Source: Collybiopsis luxurians FD-317 M1 (Eukaryota > Basidiomycota > Agaricomycetes > Agaricales > Omphalotaceae). From it: 64,000 nucleotides of DNA. Made by a program: the position numbers and the translations under genes. Below, one piece after another: positions 35,987 to 46,538 of this stretch. The notes under the pieces were generated by a model that saw only the letters and a list, made by a program, of their open reading frames with translations, was not told the DNA's origin and searched no databases. The stretch is taken from contig KN834753.1 of NCBI GenBank assembly GCA_000827265.1, forward strand, positions 712,686 through 776,685, given 5' to 3'. How positions within the stretch are numbered: the first letter of the stretch is position 1; every line of letters starts with the position of its first letter.

Positions 35987-38900
35987 TCAACCTTTGACGA
36001 CACTTCGACCTCTACGAACACTGCCGTCTTCCCAGCGGAGTTGATTATCCCGATGCGTCCACCAAGGGATATGCGAATTCATTGGTAAACTGACCGATGG
36101 TCGGGCTGTCCGAACATGAAAGATATCTAAGCTCAGCCTGCTTCTTCCGACTTCCTCAAAAGCAGTACCAAGAACCTTTTCTCTACCGCAACTCAAAATA
36201 CCGCCTTTGATGGAGACGCCTTCGTCGTGAAGCTCTACGATCTGAGTATCTGTGACGGAAATACCAGTACAATTCTGTAGGGCCTTCAGACGCAAGTAGA
36301 CCGGGTTACCCACAAAGCGCGGACGAGGGACAGGTTGAGTCGACGCCACCGAACGGGAGGGCGATCTTCTCGTCCTACGACCCATACCGCCATATCGAGG
36401 AGGAGAAGTTGGGCGGCGTTTTGAGTAAGAACGATCTTGAATTTGTTCGACAGATAATCGCCGGTGTGGTGAGCCAGAAAGTGAACGTTGGGGCTTGAAA
36501 TGTATAGGAAAAGGTAACGGATTTGGCAAAACAGTTCGAGGAGGATTTTCAGGATTATATGGCGGAACTAGCGGGATGTATTGGACTGCACCGTCAGATG
36601 GGAATAACTCTGGGTGGGTGATCCTCGGCCTAAATCCACTCGGAGCTAAAAGCTGCGTCAAATCGTGTCAATCGACGAGCAGCAAAAAGGACTCACCGGT
36701 CATTCCTTCTCCCATATCAGTATCACCGGATTGCTGACTGCTCTTATTGGTAGATACGAAAATCTCCACCTCAGTTTTCGCAACCCGAGATCCAACAGGC
36801 CGCAATTTACTTCCAGGATTCTCGACTGTTTTCCTCGAATTATTTATTGGGCTGCGTTCGTATTCACCACTCGAGTCACTGCTGAGCGGACCGATGTTTG
36901 GAACAGATGCTACAGCAGCAAATACGGCCGCATGCATATACGCAGACTGAAACGTCTTTGCAACGTCAAGAAAATGGGACACGGAACGAACTAGGGCATT
37001 GGGTGTAGTAGAAGGAGTCGATTGACTGTCGGAGACAGCGGCAAATGGCATCCTAGAAACCACTTCCTTCGACACCGATTCCAGACAGCTAGGTGTTATC
37101 TCCTCCAGCGGCAGTGGAGACTCTGCCTTCGAAACCGATATCAAGTGAGTTCCATTTCCCGCAACAGGACCAGCGCTACAAGGGACATCATGTAGATCGC
37201 AAGTACACTGCTCTGCTGCCGATGAGTTCGACTGAGACCCGGCATTCTTGAGCCACGTGGAGAAAACACTGCCCGTCCGTATAGAAGATTTCATTGGCGG
37301 GGAAGAAACGGGAACTGAAGCGGAGGGTGTTGTCAACACTGTGGAAGTAGAGGATGCTGAAGACGACATGAATGACAACCAGCTCCCAGTCCTGGATACA
37401 ACGCTGCTACTGGTACTCGAGGCAGACGGCGAGGCGAGACTTGTAGAACAAGCGGCACACATCGACTTGGTCGACGAAGAGCTTGTCGTTCGAAGTGGAT
37501 TTCTCCTCTGCATTTCCACTTTCATTTCCGCATTCTCCTGAGCATTCTCTCCTCGACGACTGCGCAACCTGTCCCTCGCTGGGTGTTGGGGACCACTTTC
37601 CAATAACTCTGCGAGTAGAGCTGCTTCCCTCCTTTGCTTACGTGTCACGGCAACGAAAGACGAAGAAATCGAATTGAAACTATGAGAAGGCGCATTTGGA
37701 GTCTGGCTCCGTGCTCTGGCGAACCCAAGGTCTAGGTCGTCTGATTTAGATTTGGCATGTAAAGCGTGCTGCGAGCGATTCCGTTTCCCCGGTTCAGCTG
37801 GTATGTCAGTCGGGAATAGTGGACCTCGCATTGCAGTTAAAACCTCCTGAACAGATACAGGGGTGAGGTGGGTCTGGACGTCATCACAATCGAAAGTTTG
37901 CGACGAAGGGTCTTGAACAAGTTCGGATGCCAAGGACGAAAAGAGAGATTGACGTAGTGGAGAAGGTTGAGGATCTGTAATACCGCTAACACGAGCTGAC
38001 AGCGGATCACTCGTACGAGCAAGCCTTCTGTGCTGTGCGGAAAGTTTTGGAATATGAGGAAGGGTATAGAGCAATTCAGGCTGTGCAGAAGAAGACGAGG
38101 CAGTCGAACGAGAGTCAACTCGAGTCGTAGGGAGATGCGCATAGGATATGCGCGGAACAGACGCGTGTCCTGTGCAGGTAGTGGCTGCATGAGTTCGACG
38201 CCGTTCAGCATTAGCTCGACGTCTCTCCTCTTCCTGCCGCCTTCTTTCTAACGCTACCCTTTCAGCCTCTTCCTGACGCTTCTTGGCCAGTTTTTTCATC
38301 TCCCTCATCTCTTCCATCTCTCGTTTTACATTTCCCCAGACGCCTTCAACCCAACCCTCCCAAGCACGTTCTCTTTCCGCCCTCTCTTTCTCTTCCCTCT
38401 CAATCTTATCTCTCTCTTCCTGCTCCCGTCTCTCTCGTTCTAATTTCTCTCTATATTGTCTAGCTTGTTCTCGGGCCTCCCTTGCCTCGTTCTCAATACG
38501 CTTTCGTTCCTTCTCCTGCCGTTCAGCTAATCGAGCCTCATCCTCTGGGGTCATCAGTCCTCCCTTTGGAAGAAATGCCACATCAAAATCTTCAGGTTTA
38601 ACAGAATCGAGGCGAGGGTCGCTACGAGAAGTGATGTCCTGAATACCATGAGTGATTTTGAGCAATAGGATTTTTGCGAGTGGGAGGTCATCGAGAGCAT
38701 AGGCCATATGGAGCTGATCGAGTAGGAAGAGAGATGACGGCTCTTCGTCGGAACGGGACAAAAAGTATGAATCGGATTCGCGTGTACTTGAGGTGTCGGG
38801 GGTTGCCACTGCAGATGTGAGGGGTGAAGGGGATACAGAAGGCGGGTAAAGATAGGTGTATGACTCAGAGGGGACCATTAAGCTGCTGGATTCGAGGTCA

Positions 38901-39164
38901 AGGTCTGAACCGGTAAGATCTATAATGGACATGATGATGGTGGTCGTACGAGCATTAGAGAGACACAAAGTGGCAGTGCTTACCAATCACATTCGACCGT
39001 CTGTCCACTTCGGCCGGCATCAATTCCTTGCCCAAGTCCGTCCCAGCAGACGGCGGCACTGGCTCCTGTAGCTCCTCCATCAGCTCCCGTTGCACCCTCT
39101 CCTCCGAAGCCTTTCTGGCAAGCGCTGCTCGAGAAACTTGGCGGGAACGTCCCCGTCGTTGCAT
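35987..39164 (-). CDS. Large disordered coiled-coil protein, unknown function
   Basis: Three exons: about 39164-38985 (start MQRRGRSRQVSRAALARKAS), a very long exon from about 38929 to 36697, and a last exon from 36645. The first junction gives RRSNVIDLTGSDLDLESS; the alternative is initiation at MSIIDLTGS (about 38931). The last intron (36646-36696) is 51 bases, a multiple of three, with an in-frame stop, so leaving it in truncates the protein. Residues of about 170-330 form a Glu/Arg/Lys coiled coil (REEREQEERDKIEREEKE-like). Most of the rest is Ser/Pro-rich and probably disordered. The final 220 residues are more ordered: FVGNPVYLRLKALQNCTGI, then VELHDEGVSIKGGILSCG and a C-terminal RRGRSVVKG. 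I do not recognise the family. The exon-1 Arg/Ser-rich start could be a nuclear signal. Confidence 0.75.
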
Positions 39165-42134
39165 GGGCCGCCTCAGCCAATAAATCCCTTTATTGTGAAG
39201 AGGAGTGAGTGTCCATCTCTGCATCAGTTTCTGCACTTACCTTTGAATATTGTACGACGTTATGAGCGAAAGGGAAGAAAGGGAAGGTTATACATATGAT
39301 GACGAGACCGTGTTCAAATATCACTGATCATACAGCCGGACCCTGAGCTTCGAATTCACTTTAAATGCGGCTACAAAAATTGCCTCGAGGCGCTGGAAAA
39401 GAGATATGATCTAACAATCCAAGTCAGGGTGTATCTCACCTCCGTGCCCTTGATAACTGATTCCCTTCAACTGTTGTACATAAGTGACACAAGCCATAAC
39501 GACAACGTCACCGCATGTCCATTCAATCCCAGTAAATCAAAATTCTCAAACAGGCAGGATGGATTCGATACTTTGGCTCAAACCGAAAAACACTCCCGAG
39601 GAACCCAAATCTTGGTTATTGCTGCTGTGCGCGAAAGATAAAGGCAATATACTCGTTGTAAGGGCTGTCGGCGCCATTTGACGTGAACATCTCCATCCAT
39701 TGCCCTGTACACCTCCTCACGGCCTACCTCTCAAGCATGAGAAGCTGGGCGCATCGTGGCCGAGGCCGAGCCTCGCATCCTTAATTTTATTTGAGCACCA
39801 AACATACAGTAGACAATTTCATGTCGCATCTGTGAGGTCATCCACCACGAATCGCGACGATTTACATATGTTTGCGGAGACAAGTGCGGGGTGGTCGGGC
39901 ACTTTCTCAGATTTCTTGCCGCTACACTTATCATCCAATCATAGCCCTCTCTCTTTCCTTACTCGGTTTCTCCAGCTTTGGCTTTCAACATCTGCGATGC
40001 ACTACTATCAAATGTGGCGTATCTCCTGCTCAATAGTATGTATACGCCCATGACTTTTAGAATCATATCTCTGCGTCCACTTGAATCCCCTATCATCATC
40101 GTGTTCAGCAAAGGCTGCGCTAGATCCTCGCACAAAACCTGAAATAGATGAAGTAGTCCACGGATAATTCGGGAATCTGATTCAACAGTGAGCCAAGTCA
40201 CCCTCCTTCCAAAGCTTCCATGGTTGAGCGAGTTCCGGACTAATCTCGACCAGGCGATGGCACTAGATATCCTTGTCTGGCACAAATAGTCGAAGCTCTA
40301 ACTCCACCTAACCTCACCGTAGATACCTTTTATCATATCGCACTATTGGTAACAGTCATTCCGATGCACATACTTATAGCTATGACCACATATCGCCCCA
40401 TCCTGATGCTGTCAAGATAAACGGCCTATGAATGCAGTCGATGGCGCCGTGTTTTACATATTTTTCATTCTTCTTACGGGTAATGGAAAATCTTCCATCC
40501 GTCTGGCAGAATTCGCCCGAGATTTCTACGCAGAACTCAGAACTGCTTCAATAATATCATGCTACGTGCGACCAGCTGTGTATGCTTTGGCACCTCTCTC
40601 ACAGCAGTTCCTTCGGACTCCCACTTGTTCCGCAACCATATGTCAGTCCAGTCGGACAGTGTAGCGTTGAGGAATGTTCCATGGTTTCTTCTTCCCTTAC
40701 TGATCCGGAATTGGACCTCCAAACTAACAAAATGCTGTATCTAGAAACTTCCTCAGTCCCTCCGCTAACTTCTATGCTTCCGAGTTGTGGCCCAACTGCG
40801 GGATTGTACCTGCTCTAAACTCACAAAGTCAGTTCAGTTCTCATGTCAACACCCTTCGACTCCCATGAACAGGACCCTCAGTTAGATAGCACGCGGGACT
40901 AGTCGACCAAAATCGACTTTTTACCATCCAGAATCTTGATCGAGTGAGATTCCCAAAGTTCCAACTTTCGTCGGAACGACCACGTTTTCTCTACCTCTGT
41001 CTTTGCCGCATTTTTCCTTAAGGCCGCACAGAACTATAGATCTCAGAGTATGCTCTCAGGTTCCTGGTGGTTGCCTCTTACATCCATCCAGTACATCGAT
41101 GCCAAGTCCGGCGGCTGAACTCATCCAAGAGATAGTTTCCGGCTTTTGACAAATATCAGTGTGTACCTTGAATCATCTCCTTGAACCTAACATCGTAGAA
41201 AATGGCCATCTCTACGGGCACGCTGCACACAACGTGTAAATTGACAACGAAATGTCTGGCTAGTACGAGGGATCTTTTTCAATGTTCAGATGCACGGAGA
41301 AAGCGAGCTTGGATGAAGAGACAAGCCTCGAGGCGGTAAGATATGATTACGATTAGTACCAGTGATTGTGCTTGATATGGTAGACTGGGGACCAGAGTTA
41401 TCAGTAAACGCTTGTAAGTGAGCGCGCAGATAAATCGATGACGATCCGGGTGATCTTTGCAGAAAGATTGGAGTATTGCCGCCTGCTTTGCCCGGTCTGC
41501 CCTATTACTCGACCCTTGATTAACACGAATGTCCAAGTTCTCGGTTGACTTTACAATCGCTAGATAGCCTCTAAGGTGAAAGATTCCGAGAAAGAAATGA
41601 CGGGTGTATGATTTCATGAAAGTCGCCTCGAGCTCGAGAAGGTTGGAAACCCGGGAGAAGAATGGCGAAGATTCCGGCTTTTGTGGGATAGAAATTTCAG
41701 TGTTGGTCCGCCGACAAGATGGAGGTAAGAAGGGGATTGTCTGTTCTACACGTGAATTTGCACTGTTCTTGATCTCGTACGCCCATGGTCTCTGACTGAT
41801 TTTCATCGACGCGAACTTGATTTATCGACCAATATTACTGCGAAATATCTGAGATTCGTAGTAAGGTTACCGATGAACAATGTTTCAGATATAGAACACG
41901 AGCAGTCAACTTACGCTCATTGTGATGCTCCGCTACAACCTCGCCTTAGCTCTTGGTGAGAGATTCATTGTGACTCATCAGAATCTGCTCTAACTAGGTT
42001 TCGATACGCGCGCTTCGAATATCTACATTATAAAAAGTAGTTTCGAAATCTCCGAGTAAATTATTCTGATCCTAATATAACGCAACCCGTGACGTGAGCA
42101 CCTCGAGTAGGACAACTTGAATCCTCTCTGCGAT
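39165..42134. other. Gene-poor interval with a few weak ORFs
   Basis: About 3 kb without a recognised gene. The longest open frames are on the minus strand: 39959-40285 (108 codons, Leu-rich), 40537-40722 and 41279-41806. None shows a family motif and splice signals do not connect them clearly. They may belong to an unrecognised multi-exon gene or to a decayed one. No RNA gene or transposon feature is seen. Confidence 0.4.
41279..41806 (-). CDS. Possible hypothetical protein, weak support
   Basis: An open frame of 175 codons starting MKISQRPWAYEIKNSANSRV. It is Ser/Arg-rich at the start with a more hydrophobic C-terminal third (TLVPSLPYQAQSLVLIVIIS). No domain is recognised, and no good splice donors extend it. 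It is listed because it is the longest isolated frame in a 3-kb gap. Chance is a fair explanation. Confidence 0.2.
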   Translation of the reverse strand: MKISQRPWAYEIKNSANSRVEQTIPFLPPSCRRTNTEISIPQKPESSPFFSRVSNLLELEATFMKSYTRHFFLGIFHLRGYLAIVKSTENLDIRVNQGSSNRADRAKQAAILQSFCKDHPDRHRFICALTYKRLLITLVPSLPYQAQSLVLIVIISYRLEACLFIQARFLRASEH

Positions 42135-42991
42135 ATGTCAGAGAGAGATATCTCTCACATCGCTGGAAATGCATCCGACAAAATCAAGAGCTTTCTGGCT
42201 GACCGCCGGAAACTCTTCACCGCGATGGGACTGCAACCGAAACTCGAGACAACTTTTGGTGATGCTGTTGTCGGGGGTCTAACTCTTTGTGAAGTCTCGA
42301 TAACTCAGAATGCCCTGGAGCCATTGAGTAAGGAAGCAAACGTGGTATGCAAAACCAAGATCTCTCAAGGTGTGTGTCTACTGTGGATTTAGTTCATTCC
42401 TTTCTGAGCTCGTAGTTCGATAGGCATGGTGAATGGCCATGGTACCCTGCACGGCGGGTGTTCTGGTACGGACCTACCGCAGTGGATAGTCAACCGTCAG
42501 CCTAATTAACCTTCAGCATTGTTGATTGACTTGTATGAACTTGTTGCTCCAACCAGTCAATTATCAGTCTGATTAACCTTCAAGCTGTTCTTCTCTGGCT
42601 ACCATAGCTCTTCAAATAGACGCGACAGGCTTTCCAGGTCTAGGATTTAGTGAAACGATTCATGTAGTCTTTCATGCACCGGCTGTTTTGTGTGTTCTCC
42701 GCTCTAGTCTTTTGTCCTTCACTCACGCATCGACTGTCTAGAGATGAAGAATTGCGGATTGTGAATACCTGCACGTCTGCGGGCGAAATAGTGCAATCAG
42801 CACGGACCGAGGTACGTCGTGCTGAAACTGGATATTGCGCTGTCATTGACAGACAGATTGCAAAGATCTGGAGCGATACACACCACCGTCTGGTGGTTTC
42901 TGGTGTGCACGTAACAATGAAACCGCAGCCGTTGAAATCTCGGGGACGTAAACCCAAGGAGGCTACCACCAAGCTCAATGCGAAACTTTAG
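42135..42991 (+). CDS. Hotdog-fold acyl-CoA thioesterase, ACOT13-like (copy 1)
   Basis: Related to ACOT13/THEM2 thioesterases, which hydrolyse acyl-CoA to free acid and CoA. Starts MSERDISHIAGNASDKIKSF at 42135. Exons read through FTAMGLQPKLETTFG, QGMVNGHGTLHGGCSALLID, FCSSLATIALQIDATGFPGL, ETIHVVFHAPA, ELRIVNTCTSAGEIVQSARTE and IWSDTHHRLVVSGVHV, ending KEATTKLNAKL. The active-site region N-GHGTLHGG and the Asp of LLID, both expected for the family, are kept. One exon (42517-42532) is 16 bases. The introns on either side of it (42466-42516 and 42533-42584) are similar to each other. It lies about 200 bases upstream of a paralogue in the same orientation. Confidence 0.85.
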
Positions 42992-43185
42992 CTCTACTTA
43001 CATAAATTTTTTGTAATGTATCATCGTTCAGTATGGGAAAATAAGCGACACAGTGCACAACGAAGAATCGAGTGAAGAATTGTTCATACCTATCTCTATT
43101 ATGAGTCTATATAGAAAATAAGGTTCCGGGTTCGGTTATCCTTTTACCGCCCCTGACTACGTTTTACCTTTTGACGCCCATGTCC

Positions 43186-44067
43186 AGCGACGCTGTCGCC
43201 AGTGGTTCGGAAGAAATTGAAGCTGTTTTCAAGAACATTTATCTAATTTTCACCAATGGCCGGCCAAAGACTTTTGCGTTTTCTGTCATCTCGCATTTAA
43301 TTTTTGCCGAAGCCTCAATCAAGAACAACGCTATAGAACCTCAACGCAAGGAAGTTTCAGTGACCTACAAAATTACCGTGGAGGAAGGTGCGAGCCATAA
43401 GACGTTGATCAGACTTGCCCTCTCGCTCAACTCAATCACGTTCAGATATGGTGAACGGAGGAGGCAATATACACGGAGGTTGATCTCACCATTGGCCTCT
43501 CAGTTTCATTCTGCTTACAGAAGCTTTAGGTTGCTCCGCGTTTCTCATAGGTACGCATTGACAACTTGCGAAGGCCTGCAATACTTAACCCTGCCCTTTC
43601 CGATCCTAGATGTGTATGCCGTCTCAAACCCTTCCCAAAATTGCTGACCCAACGCCTCGATAGGTGCTCGAGTATATGTATCATTGCCCTCAAGCTCTCT
43701 CAAGGCGTTAGCGGCATGGAGTATGTTCAATTATCCTTTCTCCAAACTGTTTCTGACTCGACTTAGTGTATCCCAATCAATGAACGTTGTTTATCATGCT
43801 CCTGCTGCCATGCAAGTAGATTTCATGTTCGAATGTGCCTTCTGAGCCCTGAACATGACTCTCAATGCAGCGGTGAAGTTTTGCGGATAGTGAACACAAC
43901 AATGGCTGTAGGGAGACGCGTAGCCTCGGCCAGGACTGAGGTGAACTTCTGTTTATTTCGGGGACCAATAGCTTGTTCACCCTTCGTCAGATCTGGAGTG
44001 AGAGTACTCATCGGCTGGTAGCTTCTGGTGTACATATCAAAATGGAACCTAGCACGGCAAAGTTGTG
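43186..44067 (+). CDS. Hotdog-fold acyl-CoA thioesterase, ACOT13-like (copy 2)
   Basis: Tandem paralogue of the preceding gene. Starts MSSDAVASGSEEIEAVFKNI at about 43180-43186. The exon chain gives AEASIKNNAIEPQRKEVSVT, then MVNGGGNIHGGCSAFLIDV, CSSICIIALKLSQGVSGM, VSQSMNVVYHAPAAM, GEVLRIVNTTMAVGRRVASA, RTEIWSESTHRLVASGVHIK, and the end MEPSTAKL (stop at 44065-44067). The N-GGGNIHGG and LID active-site elements are present. One intron (after HGG) must use a donor starting GTTGAT. It has at least six introns, more than copy 1. The two proteins differ strongly in the N-terminal 70 residues, so the duplication is not recent or they now have different acyl substrates. Confidence 0.8.
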
Positions 44068-44354
44068 ACGGACGATTACCGGTTTCGCTTTATCTATAAG
44101 ACAGGGGAGCATCCTGGACAGTAGGAGCTGTATCATAGACGGGAAGTGTTATGAGATTCTATTTATTTAGGCAATGTAGGAGGGAGCTACAATTGGGGAC
44201 GCTAAAGCGTTGTCGGATGCGAGGAAAACTATGTGAGAATTGAGCAACAGTATATTTGAACGTCAAAGGTCGCTAGAGAAAATTGGCTGATACATGAATT
44301 TTTGAAAGCGAGCACACCCAGTAGTGAATAGAGCATAAAAATAAATAAAAAAAG

Positions 44355-45347
44355 CTACGACTGGCTCTTCAGCGAAAGTTTCATGACATACGCATCCTCG
44401 CCGTCGCCATCTGTAGAATTTCATCAGTAACAGGAAAAATTTTCAAAAAAATAACATAGAAATAAAGGACGCACAGTACTTCTTCTCCAAATCTGCAATC
44501 TCAAAGCCCAGAGTGTCTCTATACAGTCCGATAGCGGCAATATTCGACTTGCGGACATGTAGGGAAACGTAATTCGCCTCAAGCCAATAGATTGAACCCA
44601 GTTGTAATATGTAATAGAACGGCAAGTCTCACTTTGTAAACCGAATGCATAGCATCCTCTGTAGAAAAAGAATGTTAAACGAGCCAATTATGAGACCAAG
44701 ACGCGTACGAGATAGCATCATGAGTCGCTTGGCAAGCCCCAGACGTCGATGTGACCGTAAAACTGAGATCGAGTTGACATGACCATGTGTTACATTAATT
44801 TCGCTGCCTTTTGTTTCAGGCTCCTCGTCTCTGTGTTAAGAGAAGGTTTGACAAAGATTCGGGATGCAAGCTAGAGGGAAATACATACATTCTCGCCAAA
44901 ACATATCCGACGATCCTTCCTTGTTCGTCCTCAGCTACGAATGATAATTGGGGCCATGTTAGGATATGGTATATCCCTAAAGAGAGGTGAATCCGTGTGT
45001 GGTTGGAAGTATGTACGGACAAACGTACAAAACTTCATCATCTGAAGGAATAGCGCAGTTTAGCCTATTGGTGATATCAAGTTTAGCGGGGCACGCACGT
45101 AATTTTCGGGGAGATTGAAGAGATTTGCAGCTTTCGCAATGGTCGGTTAACGACTTGAAGGTATCAATTTATTGAGTGTTATATTACCTTGCATTCCAGC
45201 AAGATCTTCAGTCTATATTGTGGGTGGTCAGCATTCAGCAGACTGAATTTACCAGTCGAAATGAAAAAGAACTATCGCACCTGCATACACAGGGCAATAA
45301 TTCGTTGGCTTCTGAGCAGGACGCACCCTGGCTAGTCTGATGTTCAT
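44355..45347 (-). CDS. ARD1: N-terminal acetyltransferase catalytic subunit Naa10 (Ard1)
   Basis: Catalytic subunit of the NatA complex, which acetylates new N-termini at the ribosome together with Naa15. A GNAT-fold protein. The first exon is 21 bases (45347-45327, MNIRLAR) with donor GTGCGT. The exons then give [72 protein letters not shown] (with the acetyl-CoA loop RRLGLA), [39 protein letters not shown] and a last exon ending [11 protein letters not shown]. Every conserved block of the family is present. The protein stops soon after MKLSLKSQS, so it lacks the long tail seen in some fungi. Six or more introns of about 50 bases. Confidence 0.93.
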
Positions 45348-45548
45348 ATTTGAGTCCGTGAAAAATAGTCGGAAGACGGTCGGAGCACAAAAAGGATGAT
45401 ACGATATAGACGCCTTGACTGCCTCTTGAGACGCGCATCAAATAGTAAGACAGAGTACCATAATACAGATATTATACAACAGAAAGGATTCAAAATACAA
45501 GCAAACGAGGATCTGAGGATCAAGAAATCATCAAGGACATTAGTATGT

Positions 45549-46279
45549 TCAAACACCTGTCTTCGCCCCAGTTCCCCATCTACCGTGAAGCGGCTCATGA
45601 ATGCTTCCATAGCCACTGTTTCCAGCGAGGAAGAGCATGGAGATAAAACCGATCAGAGTCATTGTAATGAAGTTCAACCATGAAAAGGCAACAATGGCAG
45701 TAAGGACATCGCAAAAAAAGAACCCGAAACAGGTACCGAGATTGCCCCAGAAGTTCTGAATAGATTGGATTCAGTGAAGATTATATCAAATAAGGGGAAT
45801 CGCATCACAGTAGCTATAGCTGTTCCAACAAGATACATGATCCAGATGATCAGGAAACCAATAGACTCGTCGCGAAAACTGGTAACAGGACCACGGACTC
45901 GGATGGTGTGAATAGTATGCATACTAGAGGAGGAAGATCATGTCAAGAGGAGGAGAACACGGAGTAAACTGATTACCATACATGAAGAAGGACCAGATAA
46001 TAGCAAGAATAGATGTAACGAGAAGCTCGACGACGATGGGGTCTATGATTGTAGAGTGAGATATAATTACAATGAACAGCTCAGCACATACGGTAGAATC
46101 CTGGAGCGATACTTAAAGTGTGGTTGATTTCTGCAGCCGTAAGCCCTAGCAAGATGATGGAAAATAAAGCCTATGCAGTATCAGTATCAAGAAATCATCG
46201 TTGCAATTATAGTATCCCAGAGTTTACGCACCAGGGCAAAGTACAAACCGATGCGAAGAGCTGGAGCATGATGAGCCAT
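45549..46279 (-). CDS. Four-helix membrane protein, MARVEL-like
   Basis: A small integral membrane protein of about 170 residues in five exons. Starts MAHHAPALRIGLYFAL at 46279. After an intron helix 1 continues ALFSIILLGLTAAEINHTL. Helix 2 is VVELLVTSILAIIWSFFI, helix 3 FLIIWIMYLVGTAIAT, and helix 4 lies in FFFCDVLTAIVAFSWLNFIT, followed by MTLIGFISMLFLAGN. It ends HGRWGTGAKTGV, cytoplasmic. The layout and size match MARVEL-type proteins that are common in Agaricomycetes, but sequence motifs are weak, so this is a topology call. It starts on the same strand as, and about 200 bases upstream of, the Naa10 gene. Confidence 0.65.
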
Positions 46280-46538
46280 GGGGTAATCTTTGTGCTAATG
46301 GTTGTGAGGAAGCTGATAAGTGGCTTAACTGCGGTTACGGTGGAGTTTTATAGCTGCAGCATGTTTGTGACGACATTGCAGCGTTGGGGCGAGTGAACTA
46401 GGGTTAGGGCTACAAAATAAGTAGAATCAGCTTTGATTCTTTCCATATCAAGACGGCTTTATTAATATGCCAATTACTGTATACAGGTTACACTACGTAC
46501 GCAGATCATAAACAGAAATAATTTATTGAAAACAACAT

